Positions 5,201-13,912 of a DNA stretch of 13,912 nucleotides are shown one piece after another (position 1 is the first letter of the stretch; every line of letters starts with the position of its first letter). The notes beneath the pieces are model-generated. The model saw only the letters and a list, made by a program, of their open reading frames with translations. It was not told where the DNA came from and searched no databases. A program made the translations under genes and the position numbers. Source of the stretch: Pedosphaera sp. (GTDB lineage: Bacteria > Verrucomicrobiota > Verrucomicrobiia > Limisphaerales > UBA9464); contig SIAZ01000078.1 of assembly GCA_009695405.1 (NCBI GenBank), positions 1-13,912 of the forward strand, given 5' to 3'.

Positions 5201-8200
5201 ATGATTCCTCTCTCGCATTCGCTTCGCTCCCAATCCTTTCTCCGACTCCTTCTGCCTTGGCTAAGCTTCGGTTTCTCTCTGGTCGCTCAAATTAATTCCA
5301 TTCAATCCTCGAAGAATGTGGTTTTCTCTTCCGGTCGCACTTATCTGGTGGAGAAAAAAATCGAACTAACCGACTCGGTACGCTTCGAACCGGGGACAGT
5401 CATTAAATTTCGACCCGGTGCCGGCCTCAAAATCAGCTCATCTACTCGAATCGATTGGGAGGCGCGCCCGACATCTCCGATTATTTTCACTGCTGACGAC
5501 GACAACTCGGCTGGCGATCCTATTCCTGGGAGCACTGGAAGGCCCTCAGAAAGGCCGGAAACCGAAACGGCTCTGGAAGTAAATCTTGGGAATCGAATTA
5601 CCCCTCTCCGTCTTGATAACCTCCAAATCCGCTACCTCGGCTGCGCCCTCGCTTTAGATAATGCTCCCGCTGGAATTTCCTTGTGGCATCTGCAGATCGC
5701 CCACTGCGCGATTGGTATTCGATCCTCGCAAAGTAGCGTACACCTTAGAAATGCTCTTATCCTTCAAACGGGGGCTCATTTCTCCGATCTAAACGGGTCC
5801 AAAGTCGATGTCCATCAGGCCACGTTCGCTGGAGGCCGCACTCTCAATCAACAGCCTATTCAATCCGATCTCTCCATTCTCAGATCGCTCTTTATCGACC
5901 TAGGCGAACGCACAGGGTTCCGGCCTATTAATTGCGAAAGCCCCTCCAATTTACCCCTTCCAGGTGCTTTGACTAACACCTTCCAATTAGAAAATGAAAC
6001 GGCCTATCTGCCGCCTAATTCTCGCCGTCTACGGGGCGGCTATTGTCATGAACTTGTTGATCCAGAACTCCTCACGGTTCTTGGCACAATGACCTTACTC
6101 GCTCCAGAACCGTTACCTGCCCTGCTCGCCAAAAGCCTCTACCTCGCTCGCCGCCCGATCCGTGATCTCGAAATGCCTGATCTGATGTTCGGCACCCGAG
6201 TCCGCTTAGGCTTCCATCACTGGCCCAAAGATTACACCACTCGAGGCACGACTCTTTCTAATGCTGTCCTTACTCTTGCCCCAAACGTCGTCATCGAAGG
6301 CCTCTCCAATCACCTCCGCTTGCTGGGGCGAGCTCAACTGAAACTCGATGTTCCACCCAAGTCACGCCCTCCTCGCTTGGATGGACCAGGCGATTCCGAT
6401 GGGGATGGCATTTCTGATTTTCGCGAAATGACCGTCGGAACCGATCCCAATAGCCCTGCCTCCCGTACTCCAGAAACTTTGGCTCTGCTCGGTTTCGATT
6501 CCCCAGACTTTGCCACAGAATCTGGATGTCTCCCGCTCCTTGGGGGGACGGCCCTCCGCGTCGAATCTTTTGATCGAACTGCAGCTGCCTTTACTCAATC
6601 CGACCATCTTCTCCGCTATCCTCTGGTCTGGACCAATCAAGGTATTGTTATCCCTTTGATCCTACCCGATCACGGATCTCTTCGTTTAGATTATTCTCCC
6701 GATTGGTTTCACGGCCTAACCAATGATGCCCCAGAACACGAATGCGTGCTCCTTGATTTCGGATCTCTACGGATTTCTATCGATCCAACCGGTCGCCAAC
6801 TCCTCCTCACTCGAATCGGAGAAGACACCGATCAAATTATCCGGCACCCCCTACCTCGATCCTCGATTAGCGATCGCCCTTTCACCGGTCGCACCAACTG
6901 GACACTCCAAGTCTCCTTTCAAGCCTCCGAATTCGTTTTCCATCCCAAATCCACCCCGAATTACCCTCTTTCGACTTGGCAATCACGGGCTTTCGCAGTG
7001 GGTAATCGTCTTGACGGCGGCAATCCAGCCCTCGGCCGCATCGATCGTTTATTTCTTCGCAATTATATTTCGGCTACTGAATCTCCCCGCGACGAAGGTG
7101 GCTTCGACACCCTTTCGGCTGTCTCAGCACCGGCCGGGATTCGCCTTCTCTTCGAACGTCGATGGGAAGGAGATATCACCCAAAAAGACCTCTACGCTAT
7201 CGAGCGGCTTGATCTAGATTTACTGGAAGCGCGTTGGCAGAAACTTCCCATCGACGGACGCTCCGGATCCTTCCTTGACACCAGCGTGGTACTCGGTCGG
7301 ACCTATCGTTACCGGGTTCCTCTCTCCACGGGGCCCGCACTGGAAATTGCGGTGGCTCATGACGCCTCACCACCCATCGATCGGGGTCGGGCTCTTCTAT
7401 TAGTGGATCGCGAAATAGCGCCTCGAATTTCTGAAGCTCTTGCCGGTTACCGACGGGATCTCATCGCCGATGGCTGGGAAGTGGTCCAAACGGAAGTCGA
7501 CCGTCATATCGACTGGGAAAATGGTGATTGGAAGTGCCAAAAATACGATACTGTAGCAGTCCCAGAAAATCACCGACACTTACTAAAAACCAAGGATATC
7601 ATCCGACGCAACACCGAGGGGCACCGTGACCGAACCAATGTCGTTGTACTGATTGGGCATGTGACTATTCCTTTCAGCGGTTGGGCTGCCGAAGATGGCC
7701 ATCTCGACTGCAAAGATCCGGCAGGAATCCATCTGGGTGCTTGGACTGCTGATCTTTTTTACGGGGACCTAACTCCAGGTTGGACCGATTCCACCAATCA
7801 CACCACCGGTTGCCCCGATTGCGAACGAAGTCAGTGCGCTTTTTGCGTCCTTAGCAACACCGCAGGCGATGGGCGTTGGGATCAGAATTTTCTTCCGCGC
7901 GAAGGCCCTGGACGAGGTGCTGTTATCGAAGTTCCCGTCTCCCGCATCGACTTTGCTCGTCTTAATAATTTCGACTCCGAGTTATCTGCTTTACAGAGTA
8001 ACCCTCGGGACTCTGTCGGCATTGAAGTCGCCTTACTCAAACGCTATTTCGACAAACTTCACCGCTATCGACGAGGTCAACTTCCTTTCCGTAATCAAGC
8101 GGAAGGATATGCTGGGGTCTTCACTTCTCACGTCGAAGACAACCTCCGACATATCGCCCCTCGGCTTTGGTCCGCTGCCCCTCTTCCATCAAGACAGTTT

Positions 8201-8905
8201 CAAACCGATCTTTTTCATGCAGGCGAACCCGTCCGCTGGGGCTTCCACACCGACTACTCCCACTTTGGGGTTATTGGTCAACTCGGCGCCGCTAAATCAG
8301 GTCATAGTCACTTTTCACGCAATATCGCTTGGCAACGCTCGGGCGATATTCCACGGGCTGCTTTCCTTTTCTCTTTTGGTTCCTTTCAAGCTCAATGGTT
8401 TAGTAGTTACGGCGAAGACGTCTTGCGCACCTGCCTCGCTGCCCCTGATTCAACCCTGATCGTCGGTTGCGCCGTCGGATTCCGTCTATGGATCACCGAT
8501 CGTGTCCACGCAGGTGCTCCACTCCACACTCTCCTCACCGATTCAGCCGAACGTCACGGTGAGGTCAACGCGCGCCTCGTCTTTTTGCTCGGCGATCTTT
8601 GCCTCCGCGAAGATCCCATTCGCCCAACCGGTTCGCTCTCGGTCCAAACATCCGTCACGGGAACCCAACTCAGTTGGACTCTTTCTCCCGATGCAGACAC
8701 CGGATATAGAATCACCACCGCAGACTCACCAGACGCCGCCCTCTGGAGTCCGATCGCGACGCCACCTCGAGGATCCTCACTCTGGCAACTCAGCGAAAAT
8801 CGCCCCAAAGGAACTGTCTTCCGCATTCAAGCCGAAGGCACTCGCACCAACCTCTCCGGCCGATACCGACAATGGTCCGCTCCTGTCTTCGTCACTCTCA
8901 AATAA
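5201..8905 (+). CDS. large secreted multidomain protein with gingipain-like (C25-type) domain
   Basis: 1234 residues. A Sec signal peptide covers about 1-30 (hydrophobic FLRLLLPWLSFGFSLVA). Residues ~35-380 are beta-rich, with parallel-beta-helix-like opening strands (VRFEPGTVIKFRPGAGLKI). A thrombospondin-3/EF-like calcium motif lies at 398-419 (DSDGDGISDFREMTVGTDP). Residues ~430-620 look like a LamG-type jelly roll, and ~640-720 is a small beta domain. Residues ~727-1140 resemble the Peptidase_C25 fold: ALLLVDREIAP, the strand VVVLIGHVTIPFSG (815-827), DGH (832-834), GAWTADLFYGDL (846-857), and the closing LLGDLCLREDP (1129-1139). It contains an unusual CxxC-x4-CxxC (C871, C874, C879, C882). 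The expected catalytic Cys seems replaced (FSFGSF around S1061), so protease activity is doubtful. A C-terminal beta domain follows. No strong ribosome site is seen before ATG 5201. The gene heads a probable operon with the DUF1800 and DUF1501 genes. Confidence 0.75.
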   Translation: MIPLSHSLRSQSFLRLLLPWLSFGFSLVAQINSIQSSKNVVFSSGRTYLVEKKIELTDSVRFEPGTVIKFRPGAGLKISSSTRIDWEARPTSPIIFTADDDNSAGDPIPGSTGRPSERPETETALEVNLGNRITPLRLDNLQIRYLGCALALDNAPAGISLWHLQIAHCAIGIRSSQSSVHLRNALILQTGAHFSDLNGSKVDVHQATFAGGRTLNQQPIQSDLSILRSLFIDLGERTGFRPINCESPSNLPLPGALTNTFQLENETAYLPPNSRRLRGGYCHELVDPELLTVLGTMTLLAPEPLPALLAKSLYLARRPIRDLEMPDLMFGTRVRLGFHHWPKDYTTRGTTLSNAVLTLAPNVVIEGLSNHLRLLGRAQLKLDVPPKSRPPRLDGPGDSDGDGISDFREMTVGTDPNSPASRTPETLALLGFDSPDFATESGCLPLLGGTALRVESFDRTAAAFTQSDHLLRYPLVWTNQGIVIPLILPDHGSLRLDYSPDWFHGLTNDAPEHECVLLDFGSLRISIDPTGRQLLLTRIGEDTDQIIRHPLPRSSISDRPFTGRTNWTLQVSFQASEFVFHPKSTPNYPLSTWQSRAFAVGNRLDGGNPALGRIDRLFLRNYISATESPRDEGGFDTLSAVSAPAGIRLLFERRWEGDITQKDLYAIERLDLDLLEARWQKLPIDGRSGSFLDTSVVLGRTYRYRVPLSTGPALEIAVAHDASPPIDRGRALLLVDREIAPRISEALAGYRRDLIADGWEVVQTEVDRHIDWENGDWKCQKYDTVAVPENHRHLLKTKDIIRRNTEGHRDRTNVVVLIGHVTIPFSGWAAEDGHLDCKDPAGIHLGAWTADLFYGDLTPGWTDSTNHTTGCPDCERSQCAFCVLSNTAGDGRWDQNFLPREGPGRGAVIEVPVSRIDFARLNNFDSELSALQSNPRDSVGIEVALLKRYFDKLHRYRRGQLPFRNQAEGYAGVFTSHVEDNLRHIAPRLWSAAPLPSRQFQTDLFHAGEPVRWGFHTDYSHFGVIGQLGAAKSGHSHFSRNIAWQRSGDIPRAAFLFSFGSFQAQWFSSYGEDVLRTCLAAPDSTLIVGCAVGFRLWITDRVHAGAPLHTLLTDSAERHGEVNARLVFLLGDLCLREDPIRPTGSLSVQTSVTGTQLSWTLSPDADTGYRITTADSPDAALWSPIATPPRGSSLWQLSENRPKGTVFRIQAEGTRTNLSGRYRQWSAPVFVTLK

Positions 8906-9012
8906 CTCCTTTTTCGGTGCAAAATTTTAAAAGTTAATAAAACCTTTCGATAGGCCCTGAACTTGCTTATATTTTATTAGTGGTTGAATTTAAGTCGAAC
9001 ATCGCCTTTCCA

Positions 9013-11583
9013 ATGAATCTAATCTTATTTTTTCTCGCCGCCTTGGGCATCCCACTGCTGAGCACGGCCCAAGATACAGCTCCCATCATTCAGAGCTTCC
9101 GCCTTGTTAATAGCCACCCTGAAATCGGCTTCAGCTTGACTCCGTCAGCTCAAAAATACCGAGTCCTTCTTTCTCCAATCCTCTCCTCAACACCCGGCAG
9201 CGCTTCCACCGAAGCCAGTGGTACCCTCGCAGGATCCATCTGGACAAGTTCCCTGCCCGTTTTCAACAACACCGCCTTTTTTCAAGTCGTTGCCACTCAA
9301 TTAACTGAAGCTGAAGTCACCGCCGGAACCCTTCTCAATCGCATCGCTTATGGCCCAACACCCGATGAATTACCTCGAGTGAGACAAATGGGTATCGATG
9401 CCTATATCGAGGAACAACTCGCCCCTGAAAAAATTGAGGAGTCTCTCGACACACCCCCAATAACCGGCCCAATTTGGCGCAAGGTAACGGTCAGCGGCAA
9501 TGGTAGTGCCTCGCGTCTTTACATCTACCTTGATGGGCCCGGCGATGCGTATCTCGACGATCTTCGCTTGGTGACCGGCAATTCAGATCCGGGCACTGGG
9601 CCCAATCTGATTGCCAACGGGGATTTCGAACAATCTCTCTCCACCAACAATTGGCAACTAACTCCCAATGTCACTCAGTCGGCGCGAACGACTGACTTCG
9701 TTCACTCTGGAGAAATCGCCTTCCATCTAGCCTCAGCCGCCGGTGGTTCTTCTGCGGGTGATTCCGTCGTGCAAGATATCCGCCCCGCACTGAGCACAAG
9801 CCAAACTTACACCTTGAGCTTTTGGTATCTCACTCAGCCTGGCAAAAGCACACTTACTATCCGACTTTCTGGCAGCGGTGTCGCGGCTACGACCCGAATA
9901 AATGGGGACACAGAATCCCCCTCCCCCTATTACGCGGCCTTAAACTCCGGCCCTATCGCTGGAGCTACTCTCAACACTCTTCGCGCTTGGCATCTTCTTC
10001 ATGCGGTCCAATCACGCCGTCAATTGTCGGAAATCGTACGCCAATTCCTCGAGAACCACTTCGTTACTCAATACACAAAAAGCTACGACTACCTTGACTC
10101 TTCCGGGGGGTTACCCTCGGAAATCGCCGCTTCAGAAGCTACTCGATTGGAATTCAAAGAAAATATCCGTTGGCGAGATGCCTTACTTAATCCCAATTGC
10201 ACCTTTTCCGACCTCCTAAAAATCAGCGCCGAAAGCCCAGCCATGATTATCTACCTAGATACGGTCAACTCCCGTGGCGATGTCAATTCGACCACTCGGA
10301 CAAATCGTATCGCTAATGAAAACTACGGCCGCGAACTTTGTGAACTCTTCACCTTTGGCGTTGATAATGGCTATGATCAGGGCGATATTGTCCAAATTTC
10401 TCGAGTCTGGACCGGTTGGACTGTCGAGCTACTCAACACCAACCAAGTCAACAATCCCTTTGCCTCTCGCTCAGCTCAGTACATTAACCCAAGCGTCACC
10501 AATCTCACCGAACGTAACCGCGCAACTAATCTGGTTGGCGCGTGGTCCTTCCGCTACCGCGCTGAACGTCACGATCCACGCACCAAATGGATCTTCTACA
10601 ACAAAGCAGCCGACGGATCGATTCTCACCTCTTCACCCAAACGTGTTCCAGATCGTTTTGGCCCCCCTTGGGCCGGCCTTCCCTATGGCCTGCAACTCAC
10701 CAATGGTTCCACAACCAATGGCATTCAGGATGGCTACCGGCTCCTAACTCATATGGCCAATCAACCGTTCACACAGGAATATATCTCGGTTAAACTTTGT
10801 CGCCTGCTTGTCCATGAAGATTTTCATCACGGTTACGACTTTACCGATGATATCACCTCTCCTGAGGAAGACTTGGTCAAGGCCTGTATGTTGGCTTGGG
10901 AAAACCCCAGCGCTCACTCTCGAAAGGGCCAGATAAATGATGTCCTTCGGGTCATCCTTCACTCCAAACTATTTCGCTCGCATCTGGCCGCCGCCGCCAA
11001 GGTCCGCACCCCTCTCGAGTTCGCTGCCTCAACCCTTCGAGCCTTTCGTGCCCGCCTTGAGGATGGCACCTATACCGCAATCACCGACGCGCCAAATTTA
11101 GCCGATGGAATCCTTAATAAAGCAGGCCGTATGCGCCTTTTCGATCGGGCTGAACCCGATGGCTATCCTGAGGATGGTGCCGGATGGATCAGTGCCGGTA
11201 CGCTCGCTGAGCGACTCCGTTTCGTTCAATCTCTCGCCTTAGCTGGCGCAAATCTAAGCACCACTCCTGCCGTACGCGGCACCGCTGATTCAGTCGGTTC
11301 AGGCCGCATCAATCCCTCAGGCCTTCTCTCTCTGAAACTCGGTCTTGATGCCGCCTCCCCTGAGGCAGTAACGGATTATCTTCTCGATCTCCTTTTTTAC
11401 ACAGAAGGCCAAGCAAACCTCCAAGCTGTACGGCAGGTGGCTCTCCAATTTCTAAACACCGCCGATGACGGTTCAACTTCGTCTCCTTTTTCTAAATTAG
11501 CCAGTGGATCTCGTACCTACGACGGTCGTGTCCGCGGTCTTGTAGCTCTTCTCTTATCTCTTCCCAGATTCCAAGAACAGTGA
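9013..11583 (+). CDS. secreted DUF1800 family protein with inserted CBM-like domain
   Basis: I place the start at ATG 9013, because MNLILFFLAALGIPLLSTAQ is then a clean signal peptide; a GTG at 8980 would add 11 residues. Neither has a visible Shine-Dalgarno. Numbered from the GTG, DUF1800 opens with TLLNRIAYGPTPDEL (117-131). It resumes with LRAWHLLHAVQSRRQLSE (334-351), FLENHFVTQY (356-365, family form FWHNHF), NENYGRELCELFTFGVDNGY (446-465), WTGW, and KVRTPLEFAASTLRAFRA near the C-terminal third. Between the halves sits an insert of about 140-170 residues with a carbohydrate-binding-module look (YIYLDGPGDAYLDDLRLV, NLIANGDFEQ, HSGEIAFHL, YTLSFWYL). DUF1800 has no established activity; it is almost always paired with DUF1501, as here, with 34 bp between the genes. 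Probably periplasmic or cell-surface. Confidence 0.88.
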   Translation: MNLILFFLAALGIPLLSTAQDTAPIIQSFRLVNSHPEIGFSLTPSAQKYRVLLSPILSSTPGSASTEASGTLAGSIWTSSLPVFNNTAFFQVVATQLTEAEVTAGTLLNRIAYGPTPDELPRVRQMGIDAYIEEQLAPEKIEESLDTPPITGPIWRKVTVSGNGSASRLYIYLDGPGDAYLDDLRLVTGNSDPGTGPNLIANGDFEQSLSTNNWQLTPNVTQSARTTDFVHSGEIAFHLASAAGGSSAGDSVVQDIRPALSTSQTYTLSFWYLTQPGKSTLTIRLSGSGVAATTRINGDTESPSPYYAALNSGPIAGATLNTLRAWHLLHAVQSRRQLSEIVRQFLENHFVTQYTKSYDYLDSSGGLPSEIAASEATRLEFKENIRWRDALLNPNCTFSDLLKISAESPAMIIYLDTVNSRGDVNSTTRTNRIANENYGRELCELFTFGVDNGYDQGDIVQISRVWTGWTVELLNTNQVNNPFASRSAQYINPSVTNLTERNRATNLVGAWSFRYRAERHDPRTKWIFYNKAADGSILTSSPKRVPDRFGPPWAGLPYGLQLTNGSTTNGIQDGYRLLTHMANQPFTQEYISVKLCRLLVHEDFHHGYDFTDDITSPEEDLVKACMLAWENPSAHSRKGQINDVLRVILHSKLFRSHLAAAAKVRTPLEFAASTLRAFRARLEDGTYTAITDAPNLADGILNKAGRMRLFDRAEPDGYPEDGAGWISAGTLAERLRFVQSLALAGANLSTTPAVRGTADSVGSGRINPSGLLSLKLGLDAASPEAVTDYLLDLLFYTEGQANLQAVRQVALQFLNTADDGSTSSPFSKLASGSRTYDGRVRGLVALLLSLPRFQEQ

Positions 11584-11617
11584 TCCTTAGCCCTTACCTA
11601 CGTCTCTTTCTTGTCTT

Positions 11618-13234
11618 ATGAATACGCCCAACATTCTGACCCGCCGTTCTTTCCTCGGAACCTCTGCCGGTATGGCCGCCACAGCAGCCATGGGTTGCCT
11701 CAGTTCAGTCCCTATCTTTGTGCAAAAGGCTCTCGCCGAGGGCACCATCGGACGTCCCAATGGCAACGGTAGGGTCAAAAAACTCCTCTTTATCTTTCTG
11801 CGGGGTGCCAATGACGGTCTGAATAATATCATTCCCCACGGAGATTCAGCCTACGGCCCCGGCATCCGCGATAGTCTGGCCATCCCGGTCGATCCCGCAG
11901 AAACGTGGAACCGCCGGGGGCCATCTCTTTTCCCTCAAGCCGGAGCCAATGGAGGTTCCTTCGATTACCCTTACTCCATTCCACTGGGTAATGGCTTCGC
12001 CGGCATTCACCCCTCTCTCAAATACCTTGTCCCAGCCTACAATGCGGGGGAAGTCGCCCTCATTCATCGGGTCGGTTATCCACGACAATCTCGTTCTCAT
12101 TTCGATTCACAAAGCTATTGGGAGACCGGTGCTCCACGTAATTCCAATATCCGCGATGGACTCCTTTATAGGGCTATGCACGAGTCAGGTCTTTCTTCCT
12201 CTAATTCTCTCACCGGCGTTTCCTTCCAAAGCTCCTTACCTCTTTCGCTCCGTGGCTCTCGGGCTGCCATGACCAATATCTCCGACCCAACCCGCTACGA
12301 TCTCCTCGGCGTCCCTAATAATGTCGAAGGAAATTTAAAAATGGCTCGGGCTCTCGATGCGGCTAATGCGGCGCCTTTCGCTTCCAAAGCAAACCGCGAG
12401 ATGCTTCAGCAACAGTACTCAAATATGGCCCGAACTCTTGACATCTTCGCGTCGCTCGATTTTAGCGAAGCTGGTAATACTTTTGTCGATGATGAAAAAA
12501 CGGACGGGAAGAAACCGTACTTTCTCTTCCCCACAACCAACGAGAAAAACGGTGCAGGATTGGGTGGCACTGGCAATCCAGGCTACGTCGTCCCCTCATC
12601 CGCTTACGGATTCTTTAACCAACTCAAGTCAGCCGCTCTGGTTCTTAATAAAACCGATGCCATCGTCGCCGGAACACAAATCGACGGCTGGGACACTCAC
12701 AGCGAACAGGGCGGTGTCTTAGGACAACACGCCAATCTCTTGCGTCGGGTCGGATGGTCAATCTATGCCTTGCGTAAATACTTTAAGGCCTACGCCGATA
12801 AATGCCGTTGGGACGATCTGGTCGTGGTTACTCTCTCTGAGTTTGGTCGTACCACGCTAGAGAATGCCGACAACGGCACTGACCATGCCGAAGCCAGTGT
12901 TATGTATGCCGCCGGTGGAGCTATCAAAGGATTCCGCGCCGATGTCCTCGGTACTGTCTCTCACAGTGGTGTTTTCAATTGCGGCCCGACTGATCTGGTC
13001 CCTTGGCAAACAGGAATGAATGGCACTTTATTTCAAAGCTCCGGCCGTTACCTCCAACGAGCCACCGACTTTCGCTCGGTTATGGGCAAGCTCATCCGTG
13101 ACCATCTCGGAGCAACACCAGAACAACTCAATCGGATCATTCCTGGTTATGCAGATCCCAAAGAACATCTCTTCGCTGGCGGTCAACAAGCCGCCGATGG
13201 AGTCCGTGTCACTGGGGAACCCGATATTATCTGA
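11618..13234 (+). CDS. Tat-exported DUF1501 family protein
   Basis: 538 residues with a twin-arginine signal (TRRSFLGTSAG at 8-18, then a short hydrophobic stretch). DUF1501 is placed by Pfam with the alkaline phosphatase/sulfatase-like fold; its substrate is unknown. Characteristic pieces are KKLLFIFLRGANDGLNNIIP (54-73), GYPRQSRSHFDSQSYWETG (153-171), QIDGWDTHSEQ (354-364), SEFGRTTLENADNGTDHAEA (407-426) and the closing DFRSVMGKLIRDHLG. Asp and His in GWDTH and GTDH are candidate metal ligands by position. It begins 34 bp after the DUF1800 stop, in the usual DUF1800-DUF1501 gene order. The upstream sequence is pyrimidine-rich with no ribosome site, so coupling with the preceding gene is plausible. 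A small TTAGC/GCTAA hairpin (13256-13271) follows the stop without a T-run. Confidence 0.9.
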   Translation: MNTPNILTRRSFLGTSAGMAATAAMGCLSSVPIFVQKALAEGTIGRPNGNGRVKKLLFIFLRGANDGLNNIIPHGDSAYGPGIRDSLAIPVDPAETWNRRGPSLFPQAGANGGSFDYPYSIPLGNGFAGIHPSLKYLVPAYNAGEVALIHRVGYPRQSRSHFDSQSYWETGAPRNSNIRDGLLYRAMHESGLSSSNSLTGVSFQSSLPLSLRGSRAAMTNISDPTRYDLLGVPNNVEGNLKMARALDAANAAPFASKANREMLQQQYSNMARTLDIFASLDFSEAGNTFVDDEKTDGKKPYFLFPTTNEKNGAGLGGTGNPGYVVPSSAYGFFNQLKSAALVLNKTDAIVAGTQIDGWDTHSEQGGVLGQHANLLRRVGWSIYALRKYFKAYADKCRWDDLVVVTLSEFGRTTLENADNGTDHAEASVMYAAGGAIKGFRADVLGTVSHSGVFNCGPTDLVPWQTGMNGTLFQSSGRYLQRATDFRSVMGKLIRDHLGATPEQLNRIIPGYADPKEHLFAGGQQAADGVRVTGEPDII

Positions 13235-13343
13235 CCTCTCCCTACTGACCTGTCCTTAGCTCTCGGGCTAACTTATCAATCCTAAAAAGGTACGCGCATT
13301 CTCATTCCCCAAATTTTTTACCTCGCTAGTCTCTCTCCAACCG

Positions 13344-13912
13344 ATGCCAGTCGAGGTTCTTACTACTCACTCCCCTGCCCTGTTTGCAGAGGCTGTCCGT
13401 CGAGCCGCCGATGTCCTTAAATCCGGCGGTGTGGTGGGGCTTCCAACCGAAACGGTCTACGGCCTCGCTGCTAATGCCTTCTCTAACTCGGCCGTCGCCG
13501 CAATCTTTGCTGTCAAAGGGCGCCCCGCTCACAATCCAGTGATCGTCCATGTCGCCAGCGCGACGATGGCGAGAGAGTGCTGCACCGAGTGGACCCCACT
13601 CGCCGATCGTCTTGCCTCACGGTTCTGGCCTGGCCCAATGACCCTTGTTCTCCATAGATCCTGTCGCATACCAGAGATTGTCTCAGCCGGCGGCAACACC
13701 GTAGGCATCCGTTGGCCCTCTCATCCTTTCATGCAGGCCGTGATTCGCGCCTGCGGATTTCCACTGGCCGCTCCCAGTGCCAACCCCTCCGATTCCCTTT
13801 CGCCTACCTCAGCGGAACATGTAATTGTAGGCCTCGGAGAACGAATCCCCCTCATCGTCGACGGTGGACACTGTGCAGTTGGGATTGAAAGCACAGTGAT
13901 CGATGTCACAGG
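13344..13912 (+). CDS. L-threonylcarbamoyladenylate synthase (Sua5/YrdC/TsaC), 5' part
   Basis: From ATG 13344 the frame stays open to the window end (189 full codons), so the gene continues outside. It shows the YrdC domain: VLKSGGVVGLPTETVYGL (24-41), IFAVKGRPAHNPVIVHV (54-70, with the KxR nucleotide-binding pair), FWPGPMTLVL (94-103), VGIRWPSHP (120-128), APSANPSDSLSPTSAEHV (143-160) and IESTVIDVTG at the end. The enzyme makes threonylcarbamoyl-AMP from Thr, bicarbonate and ATP, the first step of t6A37 tRNA modification in the cytoplasm. The missing 3' end would show whether it is a short TsaC or a Sua5 with its extra C-terminal domain, so I give no symbol. No Shine-Dalgarno is evident. 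It is 109 bp after the DUF1501 gene and functionally unrelated, so probably a separate unit. Confidence 0.92.
   Translation, partial: MPVEVLTTHSPALFAEAVRRAADVLKSGGVVGLPTETVYGLAANAFSNSAVAAIFAVKGRPAHNPVIVHVASATMARECCTEWTPLADRLASRFWPGPMTLVLHRSCRIPEIVSAGGNTVGIRWPSHPFMQAVIRACGFPLAAPSANPSDSLSPTSAEHVIVGLGERIPLIVDGGHCAVGIESTVIDVT

Noticed and set aside
7869..8459. 196-codon open frame overlapping the C25-like gene
   Set aside because: It lies wholly within the 1234-residue gene in another frame, gives a low-complexity S/P/L-rich product with no recognisable domain, and is explained by the strong pyrimidine codon bias. The same applies to open frames at 6723-7217, 8502-8930 and 10274-10747.
13248..13258. 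ACCTGTCCTTAG after the DUF1501 gene as a third copy of the RAYT-associated repeat
   Set aside because: It shares only the CCTGTCC core and lacks the TTAA flank and third C; a chance match is likely in such C-rich sequence.
13256..13271. TTAGC/GCTAA hairpin as terminator of the DUF1501 gene
   Set aside because: The stem is only 5 bp and no T-run follows.

Overview
The window looks like a chromosomal segment of a member of the Verrucomicrobiota (or a close relative in the PVC group). This is inferred from gene families, not from a marker gene: a long-form REP-associated tyrosine transposase of the type common in that phylum, a Tat-exported Gfo/Idh/MocA oxidoreductase, the lipid A enzyme LpxI, and a paired DUF1800/DUF1501 export module preceded by a very large secreted protein with a gingipain-like (C25-type) domain.

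Region 1 (about 1-2640) is a graveyard of mobile elements. At the left edge is the 5' end of an IS3-family orfA on the minus strand, with its terminal sequence at about 121-146. Next comes the left end of an IS66-family element (GTAA end at 168) with a frameshifted tnpA, an apparently intact tnpB and no tnpC. Two direct repeats (TTAAYCTGTCCCT) follow. After them, on the minus strand, is a RAYT-type Y1 transposase gene split by one in-frame amber codon; sense translation resumes immediately after it. The 397 bp behind the RAYT promoter side hold inverted repeats but no gene.

Region 2 (2643-4895) holds two convergent housekeeping-type genes: lpxI (lipid A biosynthesis, hence an LPS-bearing outer membrane) and a Tat-signal Gfo/Idh/MocA dehydrogenase. 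A hairpin between them is a candidate terminator.

Region 3 (4896-13234) is the most interesting part. A 305-bp intergenic stretch with three consecutive predicted hairpins leads into three closely spaced plus-strand genes. The first encodes a 1234-residue secreted multidomain protein: beta-rich N-terminal region, one thrombospondin-3/EF-like calcium motif, LamG-like region, C25-like domain with a CxxC-x4-CxxC insertion, and C-terminal beta domain. The second encodes a DUF1800 protein whose domain is interrupted by a carbohydrate-binding-module-like insert. The third encodes a Tat-exported DUF1501 protein. Spacing and shared export signals suggest they act together outside the cytoplasm. Their substrate and reaction are unknown.

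Region 4 (13344 to the window end) is the 5' part of a Sua5/YrdC/TsaC gene for threonylcarbamoyl-AMP synthesis (t6A tRNA modification). It is cut by the window edge. No tRNA, rRNA or CRISPR array was seen.
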